From Synergistaceae bacterium (GTDB lineage Bacteria; Synergistota; Synergistia; Synergistales; Aminobacteriaceae): a stretch of DNA of 8,069 bases. The notes below the pieces were generated by a model that was not told the origin of the DNA, ran no database searches, and saw only the letters and a program-made list of their open reading frames with translations. The position numbers and the translations under genes were made by a program. This document shows, one piece after another, positions 6,848-8,069 of the stretch. Every line of letters starts with the position of its first letter. The first letter of the stretch is position 1. The stretch lies in contig JAFPWQ010000192.1 in the NCBI GenBank assembly GCA_017394925.1, positions 1 to 8,069 on the forward strand, in the 5' to 3' direction.

Positions 6848-6853
6848 CACCTC
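6848..6853 (-). promoter_or_regulatory. Ribosome binding site that fixes the TTG start of the solute-binding protein
   Basis: GAGGTG on the minus strand is 7 nt upstream of the TTG at 6840. The nearest in-frame ATG (6822) would be too far from it and would remove the positively charged start of the signal peptide. Confidence 0.65.
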
Positions 6854-6880
6854 ACTGTTAAAATTTAAATGGATTTTACA

Positions 6881-6909
6881 ATTATACATTAACTCTCACA
6901 TATGGCTAA
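6881..6909 (-). promoter_or_regulatory. Possible promoter of the solute-binding-protein gene
   Basis: A perfect TATAAT -10 box (6886-6881) lies in the 55-nt gap after the NagZ gene, with a start predicted near 6874. The best -35 at 17-bp spacing is a weak TTAGCC (6909-6904) inside the end of the NagZ gene. No clear terminator follows NagZ, so the gene could also be read from the NagZ transcript. Confidence 0.4.
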
Positions 6910-8069
6910 ACTTGAACTCAAGTATTCTTAACACACTTTCATTCAGTCTCTTCTCCGAAATTCTGCCCTTCTTCACAGCGTTTAATATTTCATGATACGC
7001 CGCTCTGTAATCGACAGGAAGAAGAATAATATCATTGCCTGCCTCAAATGCCATTAATGACGCTCTGCCGGGTTTCCATTTCTTTGTTACTGATGACATC
7101 TCTAACGCGTCTGTGATAATTAATCCATCATAGCCTAATTCTTTGCGTAACTTGTCCGTTATGATTGCCTTCGACAGTGATGCAGGCAGTCCGTCATTCG
7201 TTACTTTTCTCATTGTTACGTGTGCAGACATAACAGCCTCAGCCTTATTGAAATTTTCAGTGAAGGGAATTAATTCAACTTTACGCAGAGTCTTCCATGT
7301 CTTAACTACATTCACTGTTCCTTTGTGAGTATCGCCGCGAGTATCACCGTGTCCGGGAAAATGTTTCAGACATGCGCCAATCCCGTATGTATGAAGGCCG
7401 TCGATATATGCACCTGCCATTCGTGAGACAAGTGAAGGCGTTGAACCGAATGCACGGTTGCCGATAACAATATTCTTCGGGTTAGTGTTCACATCGACAA
7501 CAGGAGCAAAGTTGAGATTGAACCCGTACTCCTTGAGATATTTCCCGATGATTTCACCGGCTCTTCTTGCGTTCGATTCTTTTTTTGTTTTCCCGATTGC
7601 GGCCATGTTCTGAACCTTCGCAACATCAATCACTTTCGAGTTCGCGATTCTTGCAACACGTCCGCCTTCTTCATCGATTGCCATTATCGCAGGAACTCCC
7701 AGAATTTTTATGCTTGCGTCATTGAGTTCACGCGTCAGTCTCTTTAACTGCTCCGGGCTTTGTATATTCCTTGCGAAAATTGCGAAGCCTCCTGCCGGAT
7801 AATTCTTCATGAACGTACGCATCTCTTCAGTGAAGACCGTATAATTGAAATCATCTTTTTTCTTCTGCGAATCATTAACCTTCTTGCCGGTTGTGTCGTC
7901 ATATTTATACTTCGGGTTAATCTGCTCAGGACGAATAATAAATAGCTGTCCGACTTTCTGCTCAAGAGTCAATCTCTCAAGTGCAAATTCAGCCCTCGAT
8001 GCACAAAATGATTCTGATGACATGAAAATTAGAATCATAACCGCAAGCGCAAAAATAAATTTACGAATC
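6896..8069 (-). CDS. nagZ: Secreted beta-N-acetylglucosaminidase, glycoside hydrolase family 3 (NagZ-type), 5' end at the window edge
   Basis: This enzyme removes terminal beta-linked N-acetylglucosamine, typically from muropeptides in cell-wall turnover. NagZ signatures are all present (numbers from the Met at 8038): IDEEGGRVAR (121-130), NFAPVVDVN, GNRAFG, KHFPGHGDTRGDTH with the catalytic Asp236/His238 pair, and the nucleophile Asp310 in ITDALEM. The frame stays open past the Met at 8038 to the edge and reads IRKFIFALAV. The last visible base is a G in the position that would complete an ATG, so the true start is probably at or just beyond 8069. This gives a normal signal peptide cut near SFCA. 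Export differs from the cytoplasmic NagZ of E. coli but matches secreted forms in Gram-positives. A charged, Lys/Asp-rich insertion (about 39-67) follows the first strand. No C-terminal second GH3 domain is present, as usual for NagZ. Confidence 0.93.
   Translation of the reverse strand, partial: IRKFIFALAVMILIFMSSESFCASRAEFALERLTLEQKVGQLFIIRPEQINPKYKYDDTTGKKVNDSQKKKDDFNYTVFTEEMRTFMKNYPAGGFAIFARNIQSPEQLKRLTRELNDASIKILGVPAIMAIDEEGGRVARIANSKVIDVAKVQNMAAIGKTKKESNARRAGEIIGKYLKEYGFNLNFAPVVDVNTNPKNIVIGNRAFGSTPSLVSRMAGAYIDGLHTYGIGACLKHFPGHGDTRGDTHKGTVNVVKTWKTLRKVELIPFTENFNKAEAVMSAHVTMRKVTNDGLPASLSKAIITDKLRKELGYDGLIITDALEMSSVTKKWKPGRASLMAFEAGNDIILLPVDYRAAYHEILNAVKKGRISEKRLNESVLRILEFKFSHM

Noticed and set aside
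6896..8038. Met at 8038 as the true start of NagZ
   Set aside because: The frame continues upstream to the edge with a classic signal-peptide beginning (IRKFIFALAV), and the Met lies in the middle of that hydrophobic stretch.

Overview
The window reads as a piece of a diderm, probably anaerobic, gut- or rumen-type bacterium with moderately AT-rich DNA. It is gene-dense, uses strong AGGAG-type ribosome binding sites, and five of its six genes encode exported or lipid-anchored proteins. The protein style (short Lys-rich signal peptides, an exported NagZ, a solute-binding protein, several secreted esterases) would fit Synergistota or a related gut lineage. That assignment is a low-confidence impression, and no marker gene is present to prove it.

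Layout. On the left, a MerR-family regulator of the AdhR/NmlR type (minus strand, 14-421) is divergent from a plus-strand run of three hydrolase genes (526-5985). The 104-bp divergent gap holds two overlapping face-to-face promoters on a shared dyad; the hydrolase-side promoter has the 19-bp spacer typical of MerR-activated promoters. The three hydrolase genes are: a secreted protein with two fused alpha/beta-hydrolase domains (526-2418); a secreted type-B carboxylesterase that starts 3 nt after the first gene's stop codon (2422-4038); and, after an intrinsic terminator, a lipoprotein that again fuses two hydrolase domains (4111-5985). Together they carry five separate serine-hydrolase active sites in about 5.5 kb.

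The hydrolase run meets two minus-strand genes at a bidirectional terminator (about 5968-6009). These are a small exported solute-binding protein whose two lobes appear in swapped order (6019-6840, TTG start), and a secreted glycoside hydrolase family 3 beta-N-acetylglucosaminidase (NagZ), whose first codon lies at or just past the right edge of the window.

How it may work together (inference): the envelope-located esterases could strip ester substituents such as hydroxycinnamoyl, acetyl or other acyl groups from plant or dietary substrates. The cysteine-rich MerR regulator could sense a reactive electrophile that is released or co-encountered and switch the esterases on. The solute-binding protein and NagZ look like an adjacent, separately transcribed uptake and cell-wall-turnover pair; nothing in the sequence ties them to the esterases. 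No RNA genes, CRISPR arrays, insertion sequences or phage genes were seen.
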